From the NCBI GenBank assembly GCA_026786335.1, contig JAJAYG010000136.1:1-11809 (forward strand): a DNA stretch of 11,809 nucleotides, given 5' to 3'. Under the pieces are notes generated by a model that saw only the letters and a list, made by a program, of their open reading frames with translations, searched no databases and was not told the DNA's origin. The translations under genes and the position numbers were made by a program. The DNA is from Chitinophagales bacterium (GTDB lineage Bacteria; Bacteroidota; Bacteroidia; Chitinophagales; UBA10324). Positions within the stretch are counted from its first letter, which is position 1. Each line of letters begins with the position of its first letter. Positions 1 through 7,440 of the stretch are shown here, piece by piece.

Positions 1-1175
1 CCCCAGGTAACCACATCGGTTGGAACTCCAATGCCCAGAAATGAAAGTGATGACTCAGTTAAAATTGCATTGCCGATTCCGAAAGTGATGGCAATAAGTG
101 AAGGGGCAATTGCATTGGGCAATGCATGTTTGAAAATTATTCTCCAATTGGTAAATCCCAGTGCTTGTGCCGATTGCACGTAATCAAGTTGCCTGATGCG
201 CAACATCTCGGCGCGCGTGAGCCGTGCAATGGTTGTCCAGTTCGTAAGCCCGATAATGATCATCACATTCGTGAGTGATGGTTTTGAGATTGCAGCAATG
301 GTAAAAATGATAAGCAGCACAGGAAGCGAAACAAAAATTTCTATGATCCGCGATAAAATAGAATCAAGCGGCACGTGAAATTTTTTATTGAGGAAACGAA
401 TTTTGCCAATAAAGTTTCCAGCTTTCAAAAACAGAAAAATTATTGCACTTAAAATAAGGATGCTGAAAAGGAATTGAAAAATAAAATCCACACTTCCATT
501 TTCCATTGCGCTGCTTAAATTGTTGCTGCGGATTTCGAATGCATAAAACCAGGCGATAAAAATTCCGGTGATGATGGAAAGAAATTTTCCGCGGGTGATT
601 ATAATTTTTTCATCACCAAAAAAACCGGCTAACAATCCAATTAATATTCCGATGATCGAAGCAATGCCCATGGAGATAAAGCCAATGGTTAAAGAAATTC
701 TTGCGCCATGTATTAAACCTGCAAGCAAATCATCACCAAGATTTCCGGTGCCGAGCCAATGCCAAAATCTTTTCGGCATCGGCGTTTCATTTCCATTCAA
801 TAAAAATTTTTGATCGCCTCCCGGTGAAATAAAATTTGCATTCGCATAATCACTTTTGCCCGGTGAATAAGCAATGGGTGACCACAAAACTTTTTCATAC
901 TTCAGTTGCTTCCAGTCAACAGAAGCAAAATTTATTTCTTCAGTTCGGCTAACTGATTTAATGGTCAAACTTTTTTTAAATGAAAAAGCGGGGAAAAAAT
1001 TCTCGCCATTTAATTTTATGTAGAGCGGTTTTTCATTTGCAATAAGCGGCGCCAACAATGCAACCGTGGCTAACGCCACTAACACATAAAGGGAAGCCAC
1101 TGCAATTTTATTTTTCCGGAATTGCTTCCAAACCAAATTTCGAAAACGATCTTTTTTGTGTTGCATCGTTTTCAT
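1..1175 (-). CDS. OppC/DppC-type oligopeptide ABC transporter permease (C-terminus beyond window edge)
   Basis: This is the second inner-membrane permease of a peptide-type ABC importer, forming the substrate channel with the OppB-like protein encoded just upstream. I translated 391 codons; the frame stays open to the left edge, so the C-terminus is missing. Visible in order: a basic N-terminus and first membrane segment (about 24-46), a periplasmic region (about 47-135), the family motif LGTGNLGDDLLAGLIHGARI (141-160; relatives usually have GTDxxGRD), a membrane segment (163-186), and the cytoplasmic EAA loop (QSAQALGFTNWRIIFKHALP, 334-353) that contacts the ATPase. After it comes TESSLSFLGIGVP, typical of OppC. 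Between residues 190 and 270 there is an insertion with two extra hydrophobic stretches (about 198-215 and 231-250). The start at 1175 is chosen because its ATG overlaps the upstream TGA (ATGA); an in-frame ATG at 1166 is an alternative. The ligand cannot be inferred. Confidence 0.93.
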   Translation of the reverse strand, partial: MKTMQHKKDRFRNLVWKQFRKNKIAVASLYVLVALATVALLAPLIANEKPLYIKLNGENFFPAFSFKKSLTIKSVSRTEEINFASVDWKQLKYEKVLWSPIAYSPGKSDYANANFISPGGDQKFLLNGNETPMPKRFWHWLGTGNLGDDLLAGLIHGARISLTIGFISMGIASIIGILIGLLAGFFGDEKIIITRGKFLSIITGIFIAWFYAFEIRSNNLSSAMENGSVDFIFQFLFSILILSAIIFLFLKAGNFIGKIRFLNKKFHVPLDSILSRIIEIFVSLPVLLIIFTIAAISKPSLTNVMIIIGLTNWTTIARLTRAEMLRIRQLDYVQSAQALGFTNWRIIFKHALPNAIAPSLIAITFGIGNAILTESSLSFLGIGVPTDVVTW

Positions 1176-2671
1176 TTTTTAGAAAAAGAAATTCGCGGAT
1201 CGGCAATGGCATATAAAATATCGGCAAGCAGATAACCAATTAATGTGAGCACTCCCGTGAGTGTAAACACGCCAATGATCACAGGATAATCCTGCGTTTG
1301 AATGGCGAAGTAAGAAGCATAGCCCATACCGGGAATGGTAAAAATTGATTCAAGAATTACCGAGCCACCAATGGCAAGCGGAAGAATATTTGCGAACACA
1401 GTGATGAGCGGCAACAGTGCATTTCGAAAAGCATGTTTGTAAATTACCGTTCTTTCACTCAACCCTTTTGCTCTCGCAGTTTTAATATAATCCTGCTGCA
1501 AAACTTCGAGCATTGAAACGCGTGTGAGCCGACTTAGAAATGCAAGCGAGCTGTAAGTGTATGCAACAAGTGGAAGAATGAGATAGGGAAATGAAGCACG
1601 CACTTTTTCGAAAAAAGAAATTCCCTCACCATAACCTGCCACAGGTTTTACTCCCGATGCAGGAAACCAATTGAGCACATCGGGGTTTGCAAATAAAATC
1701 AGCAGCATGGTTGCCACCCAAAATGCAGGCATCGATTGCAGCATCAATAAAATCACTGAGGAGGTTTTGTCGAATGCGCCGCCATGTTTTACTGCAGCAC
1801 GAATACCAATGGGAATACTTATCAGATATGCAAGCAGCACAGAAGCGAGCGTGAAAAAAAGCGACCATGCAATGCGATCCATAATAATTTCTGTTACCGG
1901 CATTTTGCTGTAGAATGAAATTCCGAGATCGCCGCGTATTAATCCTTTTGAATACACTGCGCCTTTTCCGTTAATCCAATTACCATCACCAAAAAGCCAG
2001 CGGTGGTATTGGTTGTTTGAATAGAAATGAAGGGAAGGAATAAAATTTTTCCAGCAAGTTGAAGAGGATTGCATGGCTATAAAGTTTTTCTTCGCTTCGG
2101 TCAATTGATTTTTTCGTGAAGAGAAAAATAAAAATTTTGATTGCAGTGAATCCAATTCAGCGAGGCGCAATAAAATAATTCGTTCATCGCTGCTGTTGAG
2201 CAATGCAAGTGTGGTGTTGCGTGACTGATTGATGGCTGCATTGATTTCATTTTTCGAAAATTGTTTTTCACTCACAGTATCAATTTTCAACTGATCGTGA
2301 CTGAGATACAATTTTTTTAATGCTGAATGAAATTGTTCAATCGAATTCCAGTTTCCGTTTTGGTGTAGCAAAGTTTTGAGTGCGCTCCTTTCGCCACGGT
2401 CAAAAATTTTATACAAAGTATCGGGGAAAGAAAGCGGAACCATGCTCATATAAAACAGCGGCAGATCGAGACCAAGTTTGTGAGTCCAGTAAATTTTTTG
2501 CTGTAACTGAACTTCAGTTTTTGAGTTGAGAATATCACCCGATTCTGCTGTAGTCATCATGCGCGAAACCGGATCGCCCGGTGCATTCACGCTGATCATA
2601 AATGCAAGCAATGAGATTACCACCAGCGTAGGAATAAAAAGTAAAATTCTTTTTAGCACGTAGTGAAGCAT
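1172..2671 (-). CDS. OppB/DppB-type oligopeptide ABC transporter permease with enlarged periplasmic domain
   Basis: This is the first inner-membrane permease subunit of a peptide/nickel-type ABC importer, 499 residues. The N-terminus (MLHYVLKRILLFIPTLVVIS, 1-20) and the following NAPGDPV (29-35) are hallmark OppB features. RGDLGISF (246-253) precedes the transmembrane core. The EAA loop with YIKTARAKGLSERTVIYKHA (395-414) is intact, followed by GGSVILESIFTIPGMG (435-450) and the usual ending DPRISFSKK. E. coli OppB is 306 residues, so this protein is nearly 200 longer. The excess lies at about residues 77-240, between membrane segments 1 and 2, which places it in the periplasm; it is charged, probably helical, and has no motif I recognise. 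The 3' end overlaps the OppC-like gene by four bases, implying translational coupling. The 118-nt gap upstream holds a dispersed repeat, so a separate promoter is possible. Confidence 0.96.
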   Translation of the reverse strand: MLHYVLKRILLFIPTLVVISLLAFMISVNAPGDPVSRMMTTAESGDILNSKTEVQLQQKIYWTHKLGLDLPLFYMSMVPLSFPDTLYKIFDRGERSALKTLLHQNGNWNSIEQFHSALKKLYLSHDQLKIDTVSEKQFSKNEINAAINQSRNTTLALLNSSDERIILLRLAELDSLQSKFLFFSSRKNQLTEAKKNFIAMQSSSTCWKNFIPSLHFYSNNQYHRWLFGDGNWINGKGAVYSKGLIRGDLGISFYSKMPVTEIIMDRIAWSLFFTLASVLLAYLISIPIGIRAAVKHGGAFDKTSSVILLMLQSMPAFWVATMLLILFANPDVLNWFPASGVKPVAGYGEGISFFEKVRASFPYLILPLVAYTYSSLAFLSRLTRVSMLEVLQQDYIKTARAKGLSERTVIYKHAFRNALLPLITVFANILPLAIGGSVILESIFTIPGMGYASYFAIQTQDYPVIIGVFTLTGVLTLIGYLLADILYAIADPRISFSKK

Positions 2672-2690
2672 GGCCTTCGGTTGTGGGTTG

Positions 2691-2740
2691 TTTGTTGTGA
2701 GTTTCAGTTATCATTTTAGTTTTCTAAACGCGAAACTCAA
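2691..2740. repeat. Intergenic repeat copy 1 with inverted arms
   Basis: Located between the OppB-like start and the end of the T9SS propeller gene. It contains 8-bp inverted arms TGAGTTTC (2698-2705) and GAAACTCA (2732-2739). The segment TCTAAACGCGAAACT (2723-2737) matches TCTAAACCCGAAACT (4566-4580) at 14 of 15 positions, and both are preceded about 26-30 nt earlier by GTGAGTTT. The two sites therefore look like diverged copies of one small intergenic element. Function unknown. Confidence 0.5.
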
Positions 2741-2789
2741 ATGCATTACATCAGGCAGTGAAGCTAATAACTTACATCAGCACCTTCGC

Positions 2790-4379
2790 TTACTGAATTA
2801 AAAAATTTCCGCCTCCTAATATTTCGCCTGTCTTGCTTCGTAATTGATACAGGTACAAACCACAAGAATAATTTGACATTGAAAACTGGTTGTTGTACTT
2901 ACCAATCAAAAATGATTGCAACAATCTTCCATAGCTATCATAAACATCAAGGTATTTCGATTTATAAAAGGTATCGAAATCCATTTGCACGGTGCCTGTA
3001 TCATGCAGCGGATTTGGGAAAATGCTGATTTGAGTTTTAGGCGCATCTGAGCTCTCGATTAAATTGACTCCTCCAATTTTAATTAGCCATCCATCACTTT
3101 CTCCATGGTTATTTACAACATCAAAATCAGTTGAGTTAGTAGTTCCTCCCTGATAAGCCACTCCATATATTTCTTTATTCACTAAAAGATAATCATTATC
3201 ACTCCCGCCCGATGCACGGCTGGATAGTGTGTTCCCTGTTGAATCAACACTTAAAAACCAAAAATCTGTTTGACCATGGCTCACCCCTACATCGCCGTCG
3301 TTTGACATCGTCCAGGCGCCCATGCTAAACAAGTTCTCATTAATTTTACGTATTCTACTTTGCCAGGCAGCAGCGTCAGATAAAGAACCTCCATATAGTT
3401 TTTGCCATTGCAAATTGCCAAGAGTGTCAAATTTAACAATCATTAAATCAGATGATCCGTGATTGCTAACAAATTCCCCTGTATTGGAAGTGGTACTCCC
3501 TTCAATTAAAAAGCCGTCATTGGATTCTACTCCACTCAAAAATTCGTCTGACCCTGCGCCCCCCCATAAGCGTTTCCAGACGGTATTAAAATTGGAATCT
3601 ATTTGAAAAATCCAACCATCGCGCCCTCCGTAAGTGAGAATGAGAGCCAAGTCATAATCATGTGAATCAGTATTTCCGATAGCCATTAGATTGCCATTGG
3701 GCAATTCAATGAGGTCCTTTATAATATCATCGAGTGATCCGCCGAAGTGCAATAAAGTATCCGTATCACCATTGGGGTTAATAAAAATAATCCATGCGTC
3801 TTTACCGAAAACACCACCATAATGTTCGGGAAAATCTCCGTCACTCCCTAAAGTATGGCAGCTAATCGCATATTTCCCATTTGCCAATTGAAGAATATCA
3901 TCCGGTTCATCTCCGGCTAAAGAGCCAAAGGTTTTTTGCCACTCAATCGTACCTGTAGAATCAATTTTAATAATCCAAATATCATCACCGCCGTGATTAA
4001 AGGAAACATCGCCATCATTTGAAAAAGTATAACCGCTAATCAGGTAACCGTAATCATTGGTCTTTATTATTTGAGCGGGTTCATCCTGGAGGGTGCCGCC
4101 ATAACACTGCTGCCAGAGAATGTCTCCTTCGGTATTAATGCAGATTAACCACAGATCAACGCTGCCTTTGAGGGTGCAGTTAATATCACCATTCGCTAAT
4201 AGTGCTCTGCTTAATAAAATAATATTTCCATTCCATCCTTCAGTAATATCAACAATATCCTCACCTGAGGTACCTCCGTATGTTTTGCTCCAGTCAAGTG
4301 TACATTGAGCATAAGAAGCAGTTGCTCCGAAGGAGTACATAAGAACAAAAAACAGGAGAGAGAAAAAAATATTTTTCAT
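2790..4379 (-). CDS. Secreted seven-repeat beta-propeller-like protein with T9SS type A sorting domain
   Basis: A predicted extracellular or cell-surface protein of 529 residues from the chosen start. The start at 4379 (MKNIFF...) gives a compact signal peptide ending SYA|QC; an in-frame ATG three codons earlier (4388) is possible. The mature part holds seven repeats of about 55-60 residues, each opening with a motif like WQKxYGGxxxDE and closing with GGxDxWIIKID. Several carry the acidic SNDGDV turn (e.g. SNDGDVSFNHGGDDIWIIKI). Seven such units suggest a seven-bladed propeller; this is inferred. The last 81 residues are a T9SS type A C-terminal domain: ISIFPNP, a VYDSYGRLLQ strand and a CGLYLYQL strand. 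Such domains direct outer-membrane translocation and are usually removed or used for surface attachment. The protein ending at 10439 shares the repeat family but lacks the sorting domain. The ligand and biological role are unknown. Confidence 0.9.
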   Translation of the reverse strand: MKNIFFSLLFFVLMYSFGATASYAQCTLDWSKTYGGTSGEDIVDITEGWNGNIILLSRALLANGDINCTLKGSVDLWLICINTEGDILWQQCYGGTLQDEPAQIIKTNDYGYLISGYTFSNDGDVSFNHGGDDIWIIKIDSTGTIEWQKTFGSLAGDEPDDILQLANGKYAISCHTLGSDGDFPEHYGGVFGKDAWIIFINPNGDTDTLLHFGGSLDDIIKDLIELPNGNLMAIGNTDSHDYDLALILTYGGRDGWIFQIDSNFNTVWKRLWGGAGSDEFLSGVESNDGFLIEGSTTSNTGEFVSNHGSSDLMIVKFDTLGNLQWQKLYGGSLSDAAAWQSRIRKINENLFSMGAWTMSNDGDVGVSHGQTDFWFLSVDSTGNTLSSRASGGSDNDYLLVNKEIYGVAYQGGTTNSTDFDVVNNHGESDGWLIKIGGVNLIESSDAPKTQISIFPNPLHDTGTVQMDFDTFYKSKYLDVYDSYGRLLQSFLIGKYNNQFSMSNYSCGLYLYQLRSKTGEILGGGNFLIQ

Positions 4380-4434
4380 TGCAAGCAATTTTTAGAAAAG
4401 GTTTATCAATACGCTGCATTTGCCTTTAATACTT

Positions 4435-4459
4435 TACCAAACCTAAGAAAGGTTTGGTA
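4435..4459 (-). promoter_or_regulatory. Perfect 10-bp inverted repeat overlapping a TAGGTTTG (-7-like) box
   Basis: The arms TACCAAACCT (4435-4444) and AGGTTTGGTA (4450-4459) are perfectly complementary with a 5-nt spacer, 56 nt upstream of the propeller gene start at 4379. On the minus strand, 4445-4438 reads TAGGTTTG, which fits the Bacteroidota -7 consensus TAnnTTTG, but no clear TTTG is present at the expected -33 position. The hairpin is not followed by a T-run, so it is a poor intrinsic terminator. An operator or 5'-UTR stem-loop is more likely. Confidence 0.45.
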
Positions 4460-4531
4460 GTAAAAAATTAAAATTTAAAATGCTGCATCGGATATGAGTT
4501 TCTAATTCTTGCAATGGAGAGGCGCGGTTTC

Positions 4532-4633
4532 ATTTGTGAGTTTTGAGTTCTTGTTACGGTTTGAATCTAAACCCGAAACTTTTATCTGCTAGAGTTTTTA
4601 CGAAGGCAGACAAAACTCAAAACCCAAAACTCA
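4532..4633. repeat. Intergenic repeat copy 2 with GAGTTTTG/CAAAACTC arms
   Basis: TGAGTTTTG (4537-4545) has two complementary partners CAAAACTCA, at 4611-4619 and 4625-4633, the second including the cyclophilin stop codon. TCTAAACCCGAAACT (4566-4580) matches copy 1 near 2730. The stretch fills the gap after the cyclophilin gene. It could form a long-loop stem in the cyclophilin 3'-UTR, but no T-run follows, so it is not called a terminator. Confidence 0.45.
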
Positions 4634-5293
4634 TTTCACCTTCATCGGCTTTCCCATCTTCATCGTCATGCGCACATCTTTAAGCGGGCGATCGTTGCGG
4701 TCTTTGGGTACGGCGGCAATGGAGTCGATAATATTTAAACCTTCAATCACTTCGCCATACACGGTGTAATTCATATCGAGAAACGGAGTGCCGCCAACAG
4801 TTTCGTAAATCTGTTTTTGTTCATCGGTATATTTTGCACCGGTCTTCTGTGAAATGCTGTTGAGTTCATCGGCAGAAGATTTTTTCCCCTGCACAATATA
4901 AAACTGGCAATTGCTCGATGCCTTCTCAGGGTTGTTATCTCTTGCTGCTGCCAATGCACCTTTCTTATGAATCAGTGCAGCATTAAATTCTGCAGGAACT
5001 CTTGGTACGCCTTTCACTTCTCCGCTGCCTAACTGCGAACCTGCTACTGCATTTTTCGAATCGGGATCACCACCCTGAATCATAAAATCTGATATTACGC
5101 GGTGAAAAAGTAAACTGTCATATACACCTGTTTCCACCAGATGAATAAAATTATCTCGGTGCTTGGGGGTTTCGTTGTAGAGTTTCAATTTGATATCACC
5201 AAACTCTGTGGTAATGATTACGGTTTGCATTTTTTCTTTGGGTTTAAATGAAAGTAAAAGTAGTAATGGAAGAACGATGAGAACTTTTTTCAT
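4631..5293 (-). CDS. Exported cyclophilin-type peptidyl-prolyl cis-trans isomerase
   Basis: Catalyses cis-trans isomerisation of prolyl bonds during protein folding, here probably outside the cytoplasm. The 220-residue product starts with MKKVLIVLPLLLLLSFKPKEK, a basic-hydrophobic signal or anchor segment with no lipobox cysteine. The cyclophilin core follows: VIITTEFGDIKLKLY (25-39), FHRV with the catalytic arginine at 65, FMIQGGD (70-76, matching the active-site F/M/Q), KGALAAARDNNPEKASSNCQFYIV (111-134, with Q130 and F131) and VYGEVIEGLNIIDSI (178-192). Residues 136-168 (QGKKSSADELNSISQKTGAK and onward) form an extra loop relative to human cyclophilin A, seen in many Bacteroidota homologues. 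The tryptophan that binds cyclosporin is not evident. It is 337 nt from the propeller gene upstream in transcription order and is followed by a 251-nt gap, so it may be monocistronic. Confidence 0.95.
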   Translation of the reverse strand: MKKVLIVLPLLLLLSFKPKEKMQTVIITTEFGDIKLKLYNETPKHRDNFIHLVETGVYDSLLFHRVISDFMIQGGDPDSKNAVAGSQLGSGEVKGVPRVPAEFNAALIHKKGALAAARDNNPEKASSNCQFYIVQGKKSSADELNSISQKTGAKYTDEQKQIYETVGGTPFLDMNYTVYGEVIEGLNIIDSIAAVPKDRNDRPLKDVRMTMKMGKPMKVK

Positions 5294-5322
5294 TGATGAT
5301 TTTTTTATGGGGGTGAAAATAC

Positions 5323-5377
5323 AAATTCAAGATTATGGTGATTGGGTGAACACCTATAAATTTTGATTCTTGAATTT
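5323..5377. repeat. 10-bp inverted repeat upstream of the cyclophilin gene
   Basis: AAATTCAAGA (5323-5332) and TCTTGAATTT (5368-5377) are perfect inverted arms separated by 35 nt, starting 30 nt upstream of the cyclophilin start at 5293. A second small palindrome, GGTGAACACC (5345-5354), lies between the arms. No clear TAnnTTTG box is visible nearby. It could be a regulator site or a 5'-UTR structure. The rest of the gap 5294-5543 shows only AT-rich sequence. Confidence 0.4.
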
Positions 5378-5543
5378 TTGGGAAATGAAAAAAACTCAAT
5401 TGCAGTGAAACAACCTGAATGATTTTTCTGCTATGCAAGCTACACCGGAGTTACTGTATGAAAATATTTTATGCATTTGGCTTTTAATATTTTTCGACCT
5501 AAAAAATCCTTTTAAAAAAATTTGTAACATTCATTCACTCACT

Positions 5544-6623
5544 TTATTCAATGGTGATTTTACGGATGCGCATGTTGATATTATCTGCAACATAAAAGTG
5601 GCCGAACACATCAATAGCAACTCCCGTTGGGAAAGAGAATGTAGCAACAGTAGCATCACCATCAGTATTTCCGGCAATGCCATTACCTGCTAATGTGCTA
5701 ACCATACCGGCTGCCGTAATTTTACGAATGCAATTGTTGCCTCCATCTGCTACATACATATTCCCTTCTGCATCCAATGTAATCCCTCTTGGATTCTGAA
5801 ATTTAGCTTCGCTTCCGTTACCATCAGCATATCCTGCATCATTCCCTGCCAAAGTAATTACCTGTCCTGCTGTTGTGATTTTTCTGATTCGTTGGTTGCC
5901 TTCATCAGTAACATAAACGTTACCCTGTGCATCAATCGCCACATCCATCGGAGCGGAAAATTGAGCGCCTGCTGCATTGCCATCAGCAAACCCGGCAATG
6001 CCGGTACCCGCATACGTGCTCACCATTCCATCGGCAGTAATTTTCCGAATGCGATTGTTTCCCTCCTCTGCCACATAAATATTTCCCTGTAGATCACAGG
6101 CAATACCTCTGGGATATAAAAATTGCGCAACCATTCCATTGCCATCTGCAAATCCCGCTATTCCGTTACCTGCTATAGTGCTGACAACTCCTGAGGTGGT
6201 GATTTTCCGTATTCGATTGCCAAGAGCATCTGCGACATAAATGTTTCCCTGCAAATCAATCGCTACATCTTCAGGAGATTGGAATGTTGCCTCGCCGGAT
6301 TTACCATCTATGGAACCATAAGCGCCCGTGCCCGCCAGAGTAGTAACGACTCCGATTGCGGTGATTTTACGAATTCGATTGTTAAGCGCATCGGCAACAT
6401 AAACATTGCCTTGGGCATCGCACGCAACTCCTCTCGGATAATTAAATTGAGCAGTGGCGCTGTCGCCATCCGCAAAGCCTGCGATACCACTACCAGCAAG
6501 TGTTCTTACAGTAATTTTAGAATGAGGAATGATAGGTTCTGCATGGTCTTTTGTACAGCTATTAAAAATTACAACAGTAAGCAGTAACGCAATTGTTGAT
6601 CTTAAAAATATTTGTGATTTCAT
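5544..6623 (-). CDS. NHL-repeat six-bladed beta-propeller lipoprotein
   Basis: A predicted envelope lipoprotein of 359 residues. The start at 6623 is preferred over the longer in-frame ATG at 6728, because MKSQIFLRSTIALLLTVVIF leads into the lipobox FNSC with the lipidated cysteine at 23; the extra 35 residues of the longer version are basic and would bury the signal. After CTKDHAEP come six consecutive NHL units of about 53 residues (from residue 39 to the end). Each has a TLAGxGIAGFADG turn, then an AxFxxPxGVAxDxxGNxYVAD strand pair, then NNRIRKIT. Six units match the closed propellers known for NHL proteins. NHL propellers bind ligands or partners, and no catalytic motif is visible here. 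The lysine and aspartate just after the cysteine weakly resemble the Bacteroidota surface-export signal. The intrinsic terminator upstream makes this an independent transcription unit. Confidence 0.93.
   Translation of the reverse strand: MKSQIFLRSTIALLLTVVIFNSCTKDHAEPIIPHSKITVRTLAGSGIAGFADGDSATAQFNYPRGVACDAQGNVYVADALNNRIRKITAIGVVTTLAGTGAYGSIDGKSGEATFQSPEDVAIDLQGNIYVADALGNRIRKITTSGVVSTIAGNGIAGFADGNGMVAQFLYPRGIACDLQGNIYVAEEGNNRIRKITADGMVSTYAGTGIAGFADGNAAGAQFSAPMDVAIDAQGNVYVTDEGNQRIRKITTAGQVITLAGNDAGYADGNGSEAKFQNPRGITLDAEGNMYVADGGNNCIRKITAAGMVSTLAGNGIAGNTDGDATVATFSFPTGVAIDVFGHFYVADNINMRIRKITIE
5547..6509 (-). repeat. Six tandem NHL-coding repeats of about 160 bp
   Basis: The DNA period follows the 53-54 residue protein repeat. 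All six units conserve the AGN/TG, DG, NPRG-type, DAQGNVYVAD and RIRKIT segments in the same order. These are coding repeats and explain the periodic signal here. Unit-to-unit similarity is high enough for copy-number change by recombination to be possible. Confidence 0.85.
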
Positions 6624-6665
6624 TCTATAATTATTTAGGGTCACGATTTTTTTAAAGTGATTTAA

Positions 6666-6675
6666 TTTGCGCAAA
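6666..6675. promoter_or_regulatory. TTTGCGCAAA palindrome in the NHL gene upstream region
   Basis: A perfect 10-bp palindrome 42 nt upstream of the NHL lipoprotein start. On the minus strand it overlaps TAGTTTG, a near but imperfect match to the Bacteroidota -7 box TAnnTTTG (one spacer base short). It could be an operator over a promoter. The call rests on sequence symmetry alone. Confidence 0.3.
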
Positions 6676-6734
6676 CTATTTTTTGAGAAAACATTTTTGT
6701 AAGAGCATAAAATACATTTCCATTTCAAAATAAA

Positions 6735-6789
6735 TTATTGAAAAATAAAAATAATCGTGACTGCCCTGCTTTGAAAGCAGCCACGATTA
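6735..6789 (-). terminator. Intrinsic terminator after the DUF3455 lipoprotein gene
   Basis: Starting 8 nt past the stop codon, the minus strand forms an outer stem TAATCGTG/CACGATTA (6789-6782 with 6759-6752). Nested within it is a second perfect stem CTGCTTT/AAAGCAG (6780-6774 with 6772-6766). It is followed immediately by a T-rich tract (TTTTTATTTTT, about 6750-6740). This is a strong Rho-independent terminator for transcription from the DUF4907-Kelch-DUF3455 side. Confidence 0.88.
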
Positions 6790-6797
6790 ATGTGTAA

Positions 6798-7418
6798 TTA
6801 ATCTGCTCCATAGAAATAATACTCCGCTGTATAAGGCACATCAGATTCTTCACCTAAATGTGCAGCATCGGCACCGGTTGTTGGTGCAAGTCCGCCCACT
6901 GTATTAATGCGTTGGATATAAGTTACATCATAATAATAATTAGGATCGGTGCTTGGTGCTGCCGAAAGAAGCAACCAGGGAATTGCTGTAACATCTTGTG
7001 TGATGGCTTGCAACTTTATTCCTACAACATACTCACCTGCTTTTTTACCGGCGGTAGCAGCCCATGTTGGACCTACATAATGATCACCAACTTTTTTTGT
7101 GTAAGAAGCATTGTTGTATAAAGTTGCAGAAGGTGCTACAAAACTCCACAGGTACAAGTTTGGATCAACAGTACTTTGTGTAACCTTATAGATTTGCACA
7201 CCTGTAGCATAACAATGCCAGATGGGGTGGTTACCTGCAGGCACTGCAATAATATCGGGCACTACCGGTGTTTCAATAACTTTTGCTTCAACAATTGGAT
7301 CATTGTTGAATTCATCGGGAATAATGTTTTCTTTTTGGCAGCTTGTAATGGCAAGTGCGAAAAGTGCCATAAGCATTATTGTGCCAATGGTTTTTGTTTT
7401 ACTGAATTGAGTTTTCAT
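6798..7418 (-). CDS. DUF3455 domain-containing lipoprotein
   Basis: A predicted lipoprotein of 206 residues; its biochemical function is not established for the family. The signal is MKTQFSKTKTIGTIMLMALF followed by ALAITSC, with the lipidated cysteine at 27. QKEN after the cysteine resembles the Bacteroidota lipoprotein export signal (Q-K-D/E), suggesting display on the outer surface. The rest matches DUF3455: ATGVQIYKV, LWSFVAPSATLYNNAS, VGDHYVGPTWAA, AIPWLLLSAAPS, YIQRINTVGGLAPTTGADAA and a C-terminal VPYTAEYYFYGAD. From memory, many members carry cysteines at the IYxC and GCDAA positions; here these are Val and Ala. It follows the Kelch gene by 85 nt, with a conserved leader element between them, and ends at a strong terminator. 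Co-transcription with DUF4907 and Kelch is plausible. Confidence 0.92.
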   Translation of the reverse strand: MKTQFSKTKTIGTIMLMALFALAITSCQKENIIPDEFNNDPIVEAKVIETPVVPDIIAVPAGNHPIWHCYATGVQIYKVTQSTVDPNLYLWSFVAPSATLYNNASYTKKVGDHYVGPTWAATAGKKAGEYVVGIKLQAITQDVTAIPWLLLSAAPSTDPNYYYDVTYIQRINTVGGLAPTTGADAAHLGEESDVPYTAEYYFYGAD

Positions 7419-7440
7419 TTTAATTTGATTTTTGTTTTTT

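Noticed and set aside
2746..2780. Nine-base direct repeat TTACATCAG (2746-2754 and 2772-2780) downstream of the T9SS propeller gene
   Set aside because: Too short to separate from chance, with no flanking mobile element or target-site context.
5433..5693. 86-residue plus-strand open frame crossing the NHL gene end
   Set aside because: More than half is antisense to the NHL coding sequence, the rest is AT-rich intergenic DNA, and the translation matches no family.
6624..6728. N-terminal extension of the NHL protein to the ATG at 6728
   Set aside because: The extra 35 residues are basic and would sit ahead of a good lipoprotein signal peptide. The ATG at 6623 gives a standard 22-residue signal before the lipobox cysteine.
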